Below, piece by piece: positions 6,064-7,961 of a DNA stretch of 7,961 nt (position 1 is its first letter; every line of letters starts with the position of its first letter). The notes under the pieces are model-generated. The model searched no databases and was not told the DNA's origin. It saw only the letters and a list, made by a program, of their open reading frames with translations. The stretch is from Spirochaetota bacterium (GTDB lineage Bacteria; Spirochaetota; Spirochaetia; Treponematales; UBA12059), in contig JAKLIU010000086.1 in the NCBI GenBank assembly GCA_022709445.1, positions 1-7,961 on the forward strand, written 5' to 3'. Both the position numbers and the translations under genes were made by a program.

Positions 6064-7961
6064 TTGATCAAGCCGCTTGGCGATCCTCCCCTGTCCGACG
6101 ACGGCCGCCGCATGGTGTTCAGGGCCCGCTTCGGGAAGGGCGATATCCCGGCCGTGGTTCAGGCGACCGTGAACGGCGTGGCCGCGGGCGAAGTCTCCCG
6201 CAGGCTGGAAAACCACTACCGGGCCGCCCTGGCCGCCGGCCGGTCCGCGACCCCCGCCCCGCTCTACTTCGGTCCATGGGCCGACGGCATCGCCCTGGTG
6301 ATGGAGGACAGGGTGGAACGCACCCTGGCGGACCTGGTGGCGCAGGGCCCCCAGCCCGTTCCCGAGTCGCTCTCCCTGGTACGCAGGGCCTGCACGGCCC
6401 TCTCGGGCTTCCACCGCTCCGGCTGGCTGCACCGGGCCATACGGCCTTCCCATGCAGGCATCTCGACCGACGGGGAGGTCCTGCTCATGGGACTGGGATC
6501 CGCGCGCCGGATGCAGGAATCCGGGCCGGATCCCTATGCCCTGCCCGGCAGTCCAAGGGCCATGGGCTACCTCTCGCCCGAGCAGACGGGCCGGCTGGAC
6601 CGGGCAATGGACTGGCGCACCGACATCTTCTCCCTGGGCGCGGTCCTCTACGCCCTGATCGCCGGCCGGGCACCCTTCGGCGGCGAGGACGCGGCCACCG
6701 CGATCTACGACTGCCTGGCGGCCGTGCCCCCGTCCCTCGACTCGCTCAGGTCTGACGTCCCGCCCTTCGTCTCCAGGCTGGTGGACCGGGCGATGGCCAA
6801 GAACCCTGAAGACCGCTACGGTACCCTAGCCGGCCTGGAGGCCGACCTCGACCTGGCCATCGCCAATCCGGAACCGGGCTTCGACGCGACCCCGGGAGCC
6901 TTCGACACGCCGGAAGACCGGCTCAGGACCCTGGCGTTCATGCCCGAAGCCGGGGAACCGGAGGCAGGACCGGGGTTCGGCCGCATCGCGCAGTGGATAC
7001 AGGACACCTTCCCCGACCCCGGCCCCAGGCGCGACGCGCTTGCCGGGACCATCATGGCGGCCGGCATGGCGAGCGCCGCCGCGCTGGAGGAATTCATGCT
7101 GTCCCTGGCGCGGTCCGGCGGGGCGGTGTACGACGCGCCGCGGGGTGCCTGGACCCTCACGCGGGACCTCGCGGCCGACACCGACATATCGTCCTCGCTG
7201 GAGGCCCTGGTCCCGGGAAAGCTCGCGCTCATGGACGACGACGCCGCCCGCTTCCTGGAATGCGCATCCTGCGCGGGCGAGGAATTCGACCTGAACGCCG
7301 TCGCCGCCGTGCTGCACCACCCCGACCCCGAGGGCGAACCCATCCGGCAGGCGCTCGCCGCCGGCCTGGTGGTGCCGTCGCGGCGGGGCCGCTTCGTCTA
7401 CCGCTTCTCCCATCCCGCGATACGGCGGCGGCTCTACGAGGGCCTGGAAACGATACGCCGATCCGCCTGGCACTCGGCCTTCGCGGAGCGCTACGAGAAC
7501 GCGGGCCGTCCCGAGCTGGCCGCGCCGCACGTGCTCGCGGATCCGCTCAAGCCGCGCCGCCGCGATGAACTGGTCCGGCGCGCGCAGGTCTTCCTGGAGG
7601 CGGCCGCCGCCAAGTCCGCGATGGATCCCGAGGAAGCCTGGTCGCTCGCCTCGCGGGCCAGGTCCATGCTCGGCGCGGCCGGCTGGCGCGACGCCTACCG
7701 GGCCACCCTCGCCGCCTGCCTTCGCTGCGCGGGGCTGGCGGCCGCGCTGGGCCGGAACGAGGAGTTCACGGCGATCGCGGCCGAGCTCAAGGCGGAAGTA
7801 CACGCCGCCGACTTCACGGACTCCCGGGAGGCCCTGATAGCGGGCTATGCCGCACTGGGTCGTTCGGACGAGGCGGTGGACACCGGCATCGCGGCCCTGC
7901 GCCACCTGGGCCACCCGCTTCCGTCCCGCCCGGGCGAGCTCCACGCCCTCCTGGCCTACCT
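6064..7961 (+). CDS. Pseudokinase-ATPase-like signalling protein (trifunctional kinase family), 3'-partial
   Basis: The frame is open for 632 codons and runs off the window. Residues about 15-266 follow a Ser/Thr protein kinase fold, with hinge LVMED (78-82) and GYLSPEQTGR (168-177) followed by DWRTDIFSLG (183-192), wording typical of the large kinase-ATPase-sensor proteins. Catalytic residues are gone: VAIK Lys is Gln33, HRD reads HRA (123-125), the metal-binding Asn is His130, and DFG reads GLG (143-145). Residues about 320-480 match the end of the family's ATPase module: a lid-like helix ending LEEFMLSLARSGG, then AWTL, then ECASCAGEEFDL, then FVYRFSHPAIRR and an arginine-rich tail. No GxxxxGK[ST] or other Walker A motif lies between kinase and this part. 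Residues about 500-632 are Ala-rich helical repeats of TPR type, ending ALRHLGHPLPSRP as in relatives. The unseen C terminus may hold GAF, histidine kinase, cyclase or SpoIIE-phosphatase domains. A scaffold or sensor role is inferred. Confidence 0.85.
   Translation, partial: MIKPLGDPPLSDDGRRMVFRARFGKGDIPAVVQATVNGVAAGEVSRRLENHYRAALAAGRSATPAPLYFGPWADGIALVMEDRVERTLADLVAQGPQPVPESLSLVRRACTALSGFHRSGWLHRAIRPSHAGISTDGEVLLMGLGSARRMQESGPDPYALPGSPRAMGYLSPEQTGRLDRAMDWRTDIFSLGAVLYALIAGRAPFGGEDAATAIYDCLAAVPPSLDSLRSDVPPFVSRLVDRAMAKNPEDRYGTLAGLEADLDLAIANPEPGFDATPGAFDTPEDRLRTLAFMPEAGEPEAGPGFGRIAQWIQDTFPDPGPRRDALAGTIMAAGMASAAALEEFMLSLARSGGAVYDAPRGAWTLTRDLAADTDISSSLEALVPGKLALMDDDAARFLECASCAGEEFDLNAVAAVLHHPDPEGEPIRQALAAGLVVPSRRGRFVYRFSHPAIRRRLYEGLETIRRSAWHSAFAERYENAGRPELAAPHVLADPLKPRRRDELVRRAQVFLEAAAAKSAMDPEEAWSLASRARSMLGAAGWRDAYRATLAACLRCAGLAAALGRNEEFTAIAAELKAEVHAADFTDSREALIAGYAALGRSDEAVDTGIAALRHLGHPLPSRPGELHALLAY

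Noticed and set aside
6064..6072. The TTGATCAA palindrome at the pseudokinase start as an operator
   Set aside because: It is only eight bases, arises from the start and second codons, and has no second copy at a suitable spacing.
6826..7944. A 372-codon minus-strand frame opposite the pseudokinase gene
   Set aside because: The plus strand carries an uninterrupted frame with kinase, winged-helix and TPR-like similarity. The antisense frame has only GC-driven composition.
1..7961. CRISPR array, insertion sequence, tRNA or rRNA gene, prophage or attachment site
   Set aside because: No spaced direct repeats, transposase motifs, terminal inverted repeats, cloverleaf or rRNA-like stretches were seen; the window is almost fully occupied by six chromosomal genes.

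Overview
The window is a gene-dense, strongly GC-rich bacterial segment in which every stretch over about 120 bases is coding. It carries six genes. Most third codon positions are G or C, yet Ile ATA and Arg AGG codons are frequent. That codon pattern, the fused aroD-aroE gene, the CBS/DRTGG-type family II pyrophosphatase and a large kinase-ATPase signalling protein would suit a high-GC spirochaete or similar lineage. This placement is a low-confidence inference; no rRNA or other marker is present to settle it.

Left part, plus strand (1-3323): the 3' part of an aroDE-like gene (3-dehydroquinate dehydratase + shikimate dehydrogenase), then era (ribosome-assembly GTPase), then a small J-domain-like protein of unknown job. 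They look like one operon: 29 bases separate the first two genes and 3 bases the second two. Next, on the minus strand, is pth (peptidyl-tRNA hydrolase), whose tail overlaps that of the J-domain gene.

Middle (3883-5609): a 71-base divergent region carries two back-to-back sigma70-like promoters whose -10 boxes overlap in a near-palindrome. The rightward promoter drives a complete 551-residue family II (Mn-dependent) inorganic pyrophosphatase with a regulatory CBS-DRTGG-CBS insert. Its tail overlaps a minus-strand thioredoxin-fold protein in which CxxC has become CPQW.

Right part (5950-7961): a second AT-rich divergent region carries promoter-like boxes in both directions. It precedes a large plus-strand gene with a TTG start that runs off the window (632 codons visible). 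This gene resembles the N-terminal part of the 'trifunctional' Ser/Thr kinase-ATPase-output signalling proteins. However, every catalytic landmark of the kinase that I can locate is replaced, and the Walker A (P-loop) section of the ATPase appears deleted.

Housekeeping functions (aromatic amino-acid synthesis, ribosome assembly, tRNA recycling, pyrophosphate removal) dominate. The most unusual content is the pseudokinase / P-loop-less ATPase protein. A second oddity is the aroD half, where Tyr sits at the expected catalytic His position.
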